64,000 nucleotides of DNA, taken from assembly GCA_025345505.1 (NCBI GenBank), contig JANVCC010000152.1, forward strand, positions 3,357,318 through 3,421,317, written 5' to 3'. The notes beneath the pieces were generated by a model. The model saw only the letters and a list, made by a program, of their open reading frames with translations. It made no database searches and was not told where the DNA came from. Below, one piece after another: positions 21,663 through 31,546 of the stretch; the stretch's first letter is position 1; each line of letters starts with the position of its first letter. The DNA comes from Todiramphus chloris collaris. Taxonomy: Eukaryota > Chordata > Aves > Coraciiformes > Alcedinidae. The position numbers and the translations under genes were made by a program.

Positions 21663-24600
21663 ATGGCTACATCCCAAAGAAAGAATTTTTCTTTCTATAT
21701 TTAGAGATGGTCATGTTGTTATTTTTAACTGCTTCATGATATAACTGTAGAGCTCAGGTTTTGGCCTCCTTATTTTCCAAAAGCCTCTGCACTGTAATTC
21801 TGTGTCTCTGGTAGCCAGTCTCATTCAACTGTTTCTTGCTGTTTCTATCCCACTGTTTCTTCCAAGGTGCTCTGCAAACAGCTTGTCATGCTGTAAAGCA
21901 CCTGGTTAAAATCATCCTATCTTCACTTCTTTGTCTACTTAAATAAATTTTCTGGATAAAGAACTAAATTTCATAGTTTTACTCCCCAGAGTGGGTACAT
22001 ATTATGTGACAGAGTAAACCGTTTTCCATTTAGAGCATCAATGCCAGCATATTTATGGATAGCAGTTGAAAAGGTGAAAAGGAATCATCTGTGATGCCAT
22101 TCATTACAGTCTTTACATTTATAAATGTTTAGCTCCAGCTGCTGATCTTTTCCTGTGCATGTGATAGCTGGGCAATAAAAAGTAAATATAAAGTATTACC
22201 CTTGCTATAATTTGCATCAGTTTTTCACAGTTCTTTTAATAGTTCAATGTCTTCTAGATTTATATTAATGACAAGAGAAAAGAAATCAACTGTTTACATT
22301 TCTTCACCTTTCACTATGTTTGAGACCTAGAACTCTTAATGGAAATAGAGAAAAAACTAATTTCCCTCCACTATGGATTGTTAAACTGTGATCCTCTCCT
22401 GACCGAAAAGCATAGCACAGTTGCTTAGTAGCAAGGGACTTGAAATTTCTGATAAACAAACCTAAACTGCACTTAAAGACAAAGACCAGCTTGAACATAA
22501 GGCAAATCATTGCTTTGGACCACCTTTACAGTCATGGAGCACTGTGCAGGGGACAATTCTCTCAAAAAGTTAAAATGTAGATGTTTCAAATGATCTTCCT
22601 AGAGAAGCCCAGCCTTTTGACTATGAGGAAATCAAGAATCCTGAGGATCATGTTAGCATTTTAAAGGCATTTTTATTGCTGTTCTGCATAACAAGGTATC
22701 CGTTACTGTCTGGATTCATAGCCATAAGCCTGCTGGAGCCAATTGCTATAGTCAGCTAACACGGCTGTCATGAAAGACCTGCCACCTTAGAGCAGCTTGA
22801 GATGGAGATGACAGCACTCATCTGTCCTGTGAATAATTAGCTGATGGAGTTAAACCAACCCTGAAAACTATGTGACAATAGAAGTATGCAGAAGAGCTAC
22901 CTTCTCTGAAGGAAGACTTTTCATTTGTCTGAGGTAGTTTCCTCACATTGGGGAACTTCAGCCACTTGTTTCAGTCACTCTATGCACAACCAGAAGCTTT
23001 CCACATCCTTGCAAGCAGAAGAGACACCTGAGCATCCCCCACACATTCTCTAAACCACATCTTGTTGATAAAGTGGGAAACCCAGCAGAGGACACATACA
23101 AGATACTGCACCTGAAGGTAAACCAGGCAGGCAGACACCTCTCTTAACATTGTCTTGATTTCATCACTTTCAAGGCTAGTTTTTAAAGGATTTAGGTGCT
23201 TATCAGGGTTATCAAACACCAAATCCTTTTTAGATTCCTCCCTTTCAGAGCAGAATCTTAGTGTATTTTCACTAAGGGGAAATTTTTTAATAACTTGTGT
23301 TGGTAGACAAATTAGCACTAATGTGAGATAAAGTTCCAGGGAACACAAAACAGACTGCAGTTTTCACATGTATTAAATATTCATCCTATTTGGGAGTTAA
23401 ATAGTCAATAGTTAATAAGTGGTTACCTCACCTAATAAATTATTTTAAAACTTCACAAGTGCCATTTTCTCACTAAGACCATATTTTGCATGAATCAACA
23501 AATGGTGCTAAGATACGGAACGACCTGTCCTTGTCACTTCCACAGAGAATCTAGAGTGTGGAGGGATATAAGAACAAAAATAATTTCATTTCATACTTTT
23601 AAGCATAGTTGTTCCATAATTAACCTTTAAAAATGCCTTGTTGACTTCCATCATGGTCCTGCCTGTACATTTGGGTGCCCAAACAGTTTTAACATGTGGC
23701 CCTTCTATAACTTTTACCTCAAGACAAATCTGAAATATAAGCATGGATTCTATTACTAATTTAAAGTGGATTCTAGCCAATATATGATTTCAGCTTATGC
23801 CTGTATATGACATTTCTCATATCTTTTGTAATATCTTCTGTGTTACAACTTTTAGTGCAAATTGATCCACTTAAGGTTCTCACTTCCATTAATTTTGCTT
23901 CAATTAAGGGCAACTTGAGAAAAAATGTCCATCACAGAAAAAAAGAAAAAAAAGATATTTACTGCTTCTAAATGTGACAGACTCCCATCACTTTTATTTG
24001 CTTTTCTCTGTGAAGATCCTACAACAATAGTACTTCAAGACAACACCAACTTCTCATTTTGGTCACATAGCTCAGATGTCTTTGCAATTCTAACTACAAA
24101 ATTAGTGACTGGCTGCATAACATTTCCTTCATTCATGTTTTAAACAGTGAGCTGCTGACCTGCAACATGTAGCCAATCTTTTGTCATGCTTTTGGATGAC
24201 CTAGGGTATGAATTCACCATGAATTTATCCCAGTGGAATAATCAGGGACACAAAATAATGTGCATAGTCCTGGCCAAAACTGTTGATCACTTTTGAAGGA
24301 TCCACAGTTGGAGATCGCCCTAAAATTAAATTCAGGAAGCACATTGATATGCCTTGGTTGCTAAAGCCCTAGAGTAGGCAGCAATAAGTATTTATGGCCC
24401 ATTTTGATGGCAGCCACCTGAGCATCTCTGAAAAATATTGGTGTTGGAGCACTGCACCAGATGTCCTGCAGAGACTTCTCACAGATTTCTCCCATGTTAT
24501 CAGTGTATTTCTCTGGTTTGGTAACCAGTTCCAGTTTGAGAACTTTTTTAACTCTTCAGGAAATAAATTTACCCCTTTTGTGAAAATTTGCTCAATATCC

Positions 24601-25431
24601 TGTGAGGTTAGCACTAGAATGAGTGATGAGCTGTGCATTCGGACTCAATAACTGCCTCATGTAGGAAATTAAAATTATGGCTACCTTTACAATGCCTTAT
24701 TTATCTCATTAGCTTCCTATAAAAACCTTAGGGGAGGAGTTGGATTTTCAGATTGTTATGGCTCAATTTCTCTCCTTTGCTGACGCAAAAGGGAGGAAGT
24801 AATCATTACTGATCTCAGACCTCTCAGACAGGGACTTTTAAATTCCCAGATCTTGCCCAGTACTTGATTTTCAACCTTACTATTGTCATCACCTAAGCAG
24901 AAGTCACTTTTTATGTGGTCACTTCAAAGAGATTTTGGTATGTTGGCATGACAGCATGAAATTCTGGTTATCTCATGTTAGGACAAAATAAGTATACTAC
25001 AACTTAAAAAAAAAAAAATTAAAAGACGGAAGATGCAATTATAAAGTCTCTAAATAGAACTGAATTTTGAAGGTCTCTAAGGGATGATTATTGTTTGTTT
25101 ATTTCCTTGAATACAAGAAGAGGGCCATCCAAAGAAGCAGTAAGACAAATAAAATGTAATTTTTTATTTTAAAATGTCAAACACTGCTATGGGATATTGT
25201 GAAAGTCTCTAAAATAACTAAAAAAATAATAGAAAATTTCTTCTAGGAGAGCTCCAGACGTGTTATTTTTATACACAAATCATGAGCCAGATATAACTAC
25301 AGGCTCAGAATGCTCTTAGTTTAATGACTCTCAGGATTGGTAGACTTTACTGAGGCAGGATCATTCTCTACCTACTATGCTTTTGTGGTTTTTCTTTTTT
25401 ATCCACATGGAGATTACCTTAATAGATCAGG

Positions 25432-25447
25432 AAAAAAAAAAAAAAAA
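25432..25447 (+). repeat. Poly(A), 16 nt
   Basis: Uninterrupted A16, no retrocopy features around it. Confidence 0.9.
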
Positions 25448-25867
25448 GATACAAGCTAGATGAACCTTTGGTCTGAACTAGTGTGACTACTTTATAAGGC
25501 TTATGATAAATGAAGCTTTTGCTACCTCTGCTTACAAAAAAAAAATTCTTCCTTATTAACATCCCATGGCTGTTCAGAAGCAGATGGAGAAAATCAGCAG
25601 AATTGCTTTAAAACTGTTTTGAATACACTTGTGAGGTAGAAATACAGTCCTTTCTCAGAAACAAGCATAATTGTTAGTGACATGTAGATCAATGCCTGCA
25701 TTATTTAAAATGTGCATTTGCTCACTGCAAGAATCAGCCTTGAAAATGGCCTCATAAATTCTTTTCTCGTAAATTTCCTGTGTACTCTTTTCTTTGAAGT
25801 TTTCCAGGCTACCAAAAATCTCTGCAAATTTGTTTTGATTTTCTCACAGACTGTGTGAAAATATGAG

Positions 25868-25925
25868 ATGATATATAAAATAGCATAAAAGATATATAAA
25901 AGATATATAAAGGATATATATAAAG
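25868..25925 (+). repeat. Minisatellite, unit about 11 bp (AAAGATATATA)
   Basis: Imperfect tandem units built on GATATATAAA: GATATATAAAA, GATATATAAAA, GATATATAAAG, GATATATATAAAG. Each contains a TATA-box-like string by composition. Confidence 0.8.
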
Positions 25926-26269
25926 ACCTGAGGTTTAGGCAGGGTTGGCTTTTTAAACACCTTATTTACCAGTTTTTGGAAAGGCTGACCTTACTACAAA
26001 GTTTATTGCTCATCAGTGACATGCACATGCTGACGACCGGGTTACAACATCTGTGACAGGAGCCTGGTTCTGTAGTTTTTGCTGAAGAGGAACATGATTG
26101 CAATTGAAAGCTCTTCATTTAACCCCAGACAAGACAGTATCAAATAAGCCAAAAATCATTAGGACTCCTGCACTCATTCACAGAGTATGTTGTGTCTCTG
26201 TGAGTTAGGGAAAGGCACCTCAATTTCTGTTACTTTAAGTATTTGAGCTTCTAATATTTTTATAATTAT

Positions 26270-26346
26270 ACAGCCTGGGAGTTGATTTCTTCTCCCAGTA
26301 TTTGTGATCCTAATTAAGCCTCACATTTATTATTAACACTGCATCC
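26270..26346 (+). repeat. Diverged local duplication, copy 1
   Basis: ACAGCCTGGGAGTTG ... CCCAGTATTTG ... AATTAAGCCTCACATTTATTA ends at GCATCC. It aligns by eye along its whole length with 26483-26556. Neither copy has flanking duplications or a known family signature. Confidence 0.7.
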
Positions 26347-26482
26347 TATTTTGTATGGGGGACCAACCTCTGGAGATGCTGTTCTGTTGTGCTGTGACAC
26401 CCGAGGCCTCGTGTCTCTCTAATTACTGAGGCCTGCTTCTGCTCCAATAGGATACTGCCCTGTTTAATCCCCTCTTGCTTTG

Positions 26483-26556
26483 ACAGTCTGGGAATGGCTT
26501 CTTTTCCTAGTATTTGAAGTTCAAATTAAGTCTCATGTTTATTAGTAAGTGCATCG
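26483..26556 (+). repeat. Diverged local duplication, copy 2
   Basis: ACAGTCTGGGAATGG ... CCTAGTATTTG ... AATTAAGTCTCATGTTTATTA ends at GCATCG; the counterpart of 26270-26346, about 212 bp away in the same orientation. Confidence 0.7.
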
Positions 26557-26691
26557 TTTCATAAGAGAAATACAAGCCCTTTGAGAAAGATCAGAGAGTG
26601 CTGCGTTGAGCTGAAGCCACTGAGGGATTCCCAGCAGTACAGAGGGGGTCGAGTCAGAAGCAACAGTACTGGCAGAATTAGTTTTATAGTG

Positions 26692-26717
26692 AACAAACAA
26701 ACAAACAAACAAAAAAA
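26692..26717 (+). repeat. (CAAA)n microsatellite
   Basis: Five CAAA units followed by an A-run. Confidence 0.9.
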
Positions 26718-28009
26718 TGCACATCTGCAAATTATATCTGAGGGCCACAACAAAAGCCTGAAACTTAGAGAGGTGCTTTGAGTTAGCTTTGATAAGGATG
26801 CAAGGAAACTGGGAAGGTCTGAGAGTGTTATCCATAAACCAAATGATCATGGCTTTGTGGTCTGTGCATCAGTGGAGGAGGGGGCAGGACCAGTAGGGTG
26901 AGTGTCAATGGCTATGAAATAAAGGAGGTAAAGCTTTATATCCTCTTCCACTCTGTTCAGGAAAGTATCACCCCCTCTCACCACAGGCTCATCCAAAACC
27001 TTCGAGACGGGGTGAACAAATCAGGGCAGCTGCTCTGACAATTAAGCCTTTATACATACCCTGCCCCCATGCATGTGTCCATTGTAAGTTTTAACCAAGA
27101 CTAACATAACAGGGTCAAAGGAATCAGTGCTGTGAATCGGAGAGCATGAAATTGTGCTGGCAGCCCAAGCTCTATTGCTGGTTCTGCCATGGGCTCACTT
27201 TATGTTATACGAACAGTTTCTAATTCAAACTTTCCTTGCTGATTTTCTCTCTAATGCCTTTGCCCTTATGTTATATCATATTCTAATCAACTTCATTCTG
27301 CTGCTGACTCCATATCTGCCTCTGATACACAGATGACTATATCTGCTCACATCTCAGACATCAGCTTAAATGCAATAATGAGATGTGACAGAGAGATAGC
27401 ACATTTTGTGTGAGGAATCTTCTCCCTGAAGGTATCAAGATTTCAGCTTCTTTTCTTCTTACTCACAAGAATATCATCCTCAGCCCTGTGAACTCCTGCT
27501 TGCTTTGCAGATCTGGATTCACTCATCTGTAATGAAACTGGAACAAATGGAAAAAAAATTTCTTCAGCCACTTGAATAAAAGGACAGCAGACCTAAAAGG
27601 TTGCAGCGATCTGCGGTCTAAAATGGTAGAAATTCACACAAATTTGTGATGGCACCGAAACTTCAATTTTCAATAAAAATAATGGTCTTGAATGCAGAGG
27701 ACAAAGTCAGGATGGCCAGTGACACTGGAAATAATAACTAATCATGTCAGAGGTAGAAGCAACAATTAAAAATGCAATACTAGCACCTCTTGAAGGACCA
27801 GGTAACCTGCATCTGGTCCAGTGTTAGAGGTCTAGCAGCAGGCAGTTTTAAGTAGATTTACTGAATTTGAGGGACAATTTTATGACTGGAGCAAAACTGG
27901 TATATTTCATGCAGCACATGGATGAATGCTGAACTGCTCATTGCTGGCTGGTAGCCTGACCTGAATTGGGCCTTGCAAGGCTCTTAAATACTAGCAAACA
28001 AAAGAGTAG

Positions 28010-28345
28010 TTAATGCAGGAAAATGATAGATGAGATAAATATAACAGTTTAGTGAACATAGGCTGTGCTATACTAACATGATAACTCTCTTTGATAAGAT
28101 AACTGATCTTCCAGACAAAAGAAATGCAGTAGATTTAATCTATCTGGAGTTCAGTAAAGCATTTAAAATAGTCCCACACGGGACATTATTAGTTAGGGTA
28201 GATAAAATGGGAATTACTGTAAGAACTAGAAGGTGGGAAAAGCTAGAACAAAGGAGACAACCTAATAGGTTGCTTCAAGAGGGAATTAAAAGCCTGCAGA
28301 GAGGCTACCTGTGGACTCCCACAGACATCAGCTTTGGAAGCAGTT
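28010..28345 (+). mobile_element. Older-subfamily CR1 fragment with RT motifs A-B
   Basis: A plus-strand LINE fragment. DNA words such as GCTATACTAACATGATAAC, TTTGATAAGATAACTGAT and AATGCAGTAGATTTAATCTA, together with the protein block below, fit a more ancient CR1-type subfamily than the neighbouring copy. It runs to a decayed motif B around 28310-28345 (CTGTGGACTCCCACAGACATC). Both ends are truncated; the 3' half and UTR are missing and the next fragment is of a different subfamily. Confidence 0.7.
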
Positions 28346-28365
28346 GTACCGGTGAAATCTGGTGA
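28078..28365 (+). pseudogene. CR1-type RT fragment (motif A region)
   Basis: A 95-codon open stretch. Residues about 1-32 read as LFDKITDLPDKRNAVDLIYLEFSKAFKIV, the LINE RT motif A region. In this copy the first catalytic Asp (YLDFSKAFD in intact elements) has become Glu and the second position Lys, so the site is dead. After about residue 45 the protein loses similarity, although DNA similarity continues, which indicates frameshifts. There is no complete RT. Confidence 0.7.
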
Positions 28366-28454
28366 TACAACAAACCTGATCATTTCAGGGTCTGTCTGCA
28401 TTATCTTTTACAGCAAAACAATAGCTTACCCTTCACTCAATCCAGGCTGACAGG
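28346..28454. other. Unassigned spacer between two CR1 fragments
   Basis: About 110 bp not matching either CR1 neighbour by eye. It may be decayed CR1 sequence or the original flank. Confidence 0.5.
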
Positions 28455-28901
28455 GAGTATCAGAGGATGATCAGAGGATTGGAGCACCTCTCCTATGAGG
28501 ACAGACTGAGAAAGTTGGGGTTGTTCAGTCTGGAAAAGAGAAGGCTCTGGGGAGGCCTTATTGTGGCCTTCCAGTATCTGAAGGGGAACTACAAGAAAGC
28601 CGGTGAGGGACTTTTTAGTCTGTTGGGTAGTGACAGGACTAGAGGGAATGGATTAAAACTAGAGATAGGTCGATTCAGGTTAGACATTAGGAAGAATTTC
28701 TTCACCATGAGGGTGGTGAAACACTGGAACAGGTTGCCCAGAGAGGTGGTGGAAGCCTCATCCTTGAAAGTTTTTAAGACCAGGCTGGATGGGGCTCTGA
28801 GCAACCTGCTCTAGTGGGAGGTGTCCCTGTCCATGGCAGGGGGGTTGGAACTAGATGATCTTTAAGGTCCCTTCCAACCCTGACAATTCTATGATTCTAT
28901 G
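28455..28901 (+). mobile_element. CR1 retrotransposon, 5'-truncated, 3' end intact
   Basis: A plus-strand CR1 tail: ATGATCAGAGGATTGGAGCA, the C-terminal ORF, CTAGTGGGAGGTGTCCCTG, GGGGTTGGAACTAGATGATC, GGTCCCTTCCAACCC and two ATTCTATG octamers at 28886-28901. The UTR is well preserved, so this copy looks younger than the fragment at 28010-28345. Confidence 0.93.
28467..28814 (+). pseudogene. CR1 ORF2 C-terminal remnant
   Basis: A 115-codon open stretch with the complete tail of ORF2: IRGLEHLSYEDRLRKLGLF, SLEKRRLWGGLIVAFQYL, KKAGEGLFSLLGSDRTR, GRFRLDIRKNFFTMRVVKHW, NRLPREVVEASSLKVFK, terminating at the native stop before the UTR. It lacks RT and endonuclease domains because of 5' truncation. 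Compared with the copy at 3147-3494 it is better preserved. Confidence 0.9.
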
Positions 28902-29455
28902 GTGTAAGGTACACCTGATCCATATCTATATAACCAGATAACTGCAGGTTTGATATACTAAATGGGGGAATGTAAGATTTTACCCATGAGGAAAAAAACA
29001 GAAGATATTTGTAAAGGATCTGGCTCACAAGTGGATGCGTTAGATTGTGGTTAGACCAAGTTCACAAAGGGTCATACAGTGATACCACAATAAAATGATC
29101 AAGATGCAGGACAGAAAGAGGAGATATACATATAAATAAGAGTAAGAGAGACAGGTCACAAAGAATCTGAGGTGTAGAAAAATAACACTTTACTAGAAGT
29201 TGATCATTATCAGTACGATATACAAAATATAAAAACCTGGGTGCGTTACCTAATTCCAGGATGAAAGTGATCTATGACAGCAAGGAAAACACCTTCCTAA
29301 TTTCAAACACAGCTATATTATTGTGGAATGCTCTAATACATCTGCATTGTATACTATGCACAATTACATTCACAAGGACAAGAAAGGTGAATTCAGAATG
29401 CTGCAGACAGAATGATAAGCACCTTTCTTCCATAAGAATCTTTTTTTTGTTGTTG

Positions 29456-29456
<1 letters not shown>

Positions 29457-29492
<36 letters not shown>
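29457..29492 (+). repeat. Poly(T), 36 nt
   Basis: Uninterrupted T36 preceded by TTTTTTTTGTTGTTGC. On the minus strand it is a long A-run, but no AATAAA precedes it in that sense and no retrocopy body is seen. Confidence 0.9.
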
Positions 29493-29493
<1 letters not shown>

Positions 29494-31340
29494 TGGCTTC
29501 AGTACATGCATGGCCATGTCCTTATTCCTCATTTGCTTACTATACCTGCTGTTAAAACTGGATTCTGTATAATGGGTAGAGTTGTGCTTTGCCTCCTTCC
29601 AGCTAATGCTATTAACTGATAAAATGAGCATTTCTCCTTTGTTTCAGTACAAAGCCACAAGAGTTAATTCAAGCTATAACAGTAAGAGGGAAGTGCTCAT
29701 ACAATCAGATGCTGATCTCAGCTGGAAGAAGGTAAATGAATTCCATGTGGTAATTTAAAAATCTGTTCTTTATTGTTTCTCAGCTATTAGTGGTTGCCTC
29801 CCAACTGGGCCTGTTCTTGAACAAGCATTGGTAAGAAGGGTCAAAGAGCCGAAGTCTTGATTTGGATCTTGGCCCATGATACAAGGAAGTCATGCTTGCT
29901 CTGCTTAGCACCTGGAAAACAAAATGGTTATATGAAGCATAGGACAAGGTTAGCACAAGAACAAATTGGTTTAACCTGGCCATAAATACATTTTGGCTGA
30001 AATTCTTTCTGAAATGCTTCTCGTGAACATAGCAGTGGAATTCTGGAAAATCCATTTATGGAAGGGCTTGAATGGTACCCCTTGCAGTCAGCACCAGAGG
30101 AGAGGCTAAGCAGTTGTGGGCACTCCTTCAAGTTCTTTGTTCTTACTTATAACTCTGCAATAATCTGTAACTTAGATCATAAAAATGTAGTTTAGATTAG
30201 AAAAAAAATGCAAAATGCAGCCTGACTTTTGGTTCCCAGGTGGAGTTTTCAGAATTGGCATTTCCAACACTCATCTGACCTCATTAGATATAGAAGCCAT
30301 CAAGAGATGTAAACATGGAATCCCATAGTGCCATTTTTGCAGTTACATTTTAAGAGCTGAACAGCTTTAAGGACAAGATGAATAAAAAGGTGTCATTTGA
30401 AATATTGCCATCCTTGCGTTGACTTATGGAACTGTGGAAGGATGGTACAGACTTCCCCCAAATCAAGTCATGCAAACCTATTGGTAGCTTGCTAGTAGGT
30501 TTAAGGACTCAAAGAGGGAATCAGAAGAGAGAATTTAGAAGAGATAATGGGCTTATGGTTCATCTGTGTAGCAGCTAGTGGCAGGATGACAATGTATATA
30601 TGTACAGTTCCCAAAAAGCACTCAGTGCATGTGAACTCCTCAACCAAATCATATGATCTGATATGCTTGTTCTCCAAGCTCCTTTCTGCCTGCCAGGTGG
30701 GTTTGTCCACAGCCTCTTATTTCTGTACAACAATCTGTTTTTCTGCATGTGTTTCCTCTTAAGAATATGGCTTCAAGAAATAGTTATTTTCTCCTTAAAG
30801 TTTCAAAGCAAAAAGACGCTGATATAAAACAGATTTCAACATTTTCACACATTGATGAGTGTAAACATAAGCATAGGAAAGGTGAATGGATAAGATTTAC
30901 TGTACCGCTTTTATTTGTATTTAATAAATACTACTCATAAAAGATAATGCTCACATTGCTTAAATAATAGAATTGATTGAATGATATAGTGAAATAAAAA
31001 GGTGATTAATTACAATCACAGTAAAGTTTTATGTTAGTACTCCTCTTGAATTTATTGAATGAGGTAATAGCTGCTCTGTACACCCTTGGAAATCAGAAAG
31101 ACATGCTTGGTTCTCAATAGTGTTGGGAACAGAGGAAGTACTACATAGTTGATTCCTATTGTACTTCTTGATGGCTGAAGCAGAATTTTTTAAAGAACAG
31201 GTGCCAATGATTTTTTTTTTTTTCCAGGTCTTTTCCATCATTTCAGTGAGCAATAGGTAAAGCCGTTAAAAGAAATGGATGTCACAAGACATATAAATGG
31301 TTCCTTGGCTAATGAGTCCTCTGTGTTTCACTGAACAGAG

Positions 31341-31418
31341 ATGTCTTTTATCATCTCAGCCACTGATGTGGACACAGATGAACAGCTGCATTATAAGCTA
31401 CAGCAACCAGGAAAACAA
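31341..31418 (+). other. Speculative 78-nt exon, cadherin/CSPG-repeat-like peptide
   Basis: Bounded by AG (31339-31340, after a moderately pyrimidine-rich TCCTCTGTGTTTCACTG) and a GTGGGT donor-like site at 31419. It encodes 26 residues containing ISATDVDTDEQLHYKL, reminiscent of the xxTDVDxD...LxYxL pattern in cadherin or FRAS1/FREM-type CSPG repeats. An in-frame TGA lies just upstream at 31332-31334, as expected if translation enters by splicing. No partner exons were found nearby, the donor is weak and the peptide is short. Chance is quite possible. Confidence 0.15.
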
Positions 31419-31466
31419 GTGGGTAGACACATTATTTTCAGCTTGTTCTTTGAGGTGAAAGTTGGG

Positions 31467-31546
31467 GTATATAATATATATAAAGAAAATCAATGGCATT
31501 ATATATATGTAATTACAGATAAATATATAAAATATATAAAACATAA
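31467..31546 (+). repeat. AT-rich low-complexity stretch
   Basis: Repeated ATATATA and AAATATATAAA units. Confidence 0.75.

Larger units (their letters stand above)
21221..28009. other. Non-coding, repeat-poor DNA, no gene seen
   Basis: About 6.8 kb without a recognisable transposon or exon. Simple sequences: (GT)n at 21373-21385, three CAAAAGC units at 21642-21662, A16 at 25432-25447, a GATATATAAA minisatellite at 25868-25925 and (CAAA)n at 26692-26717. A diverged local duplication lies at 26270-26346 / 26483-26556. The longest open frames (about 120 codons near 22980-23348, minus) match nothing I know. Confidence 0.65.

Noticed and set aside
22640..22870. Possible conserved non-coding element (homeobox-like AATTAGCTGATGG words)
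   Set aside because: Conservation cannot be judged from one sequence.
22980..23348. 122-codon minus-strand open frame, one of the longest outside transposons
   Set aside because: No motif, signal peptide or family similarity was recognised; a frame of this length is expected by chance in 64 kb.
29272..29631. 119-codon minus-strand frame with a poly-Lys block
   Set aside because: The Lys run is only the T36 homopolymer read in reverse; flanking residues match nothing.
31228..31256. 29-nt micro-exon candidate between a strong T-rich acceptor (CCAG at about 31224) and TAG|GTAAAG
   Set aside because: The splice sites look good, but there is no coding evidence and no partner exon; T-rich acceptor look-alikes are common in AT-rich DNA.
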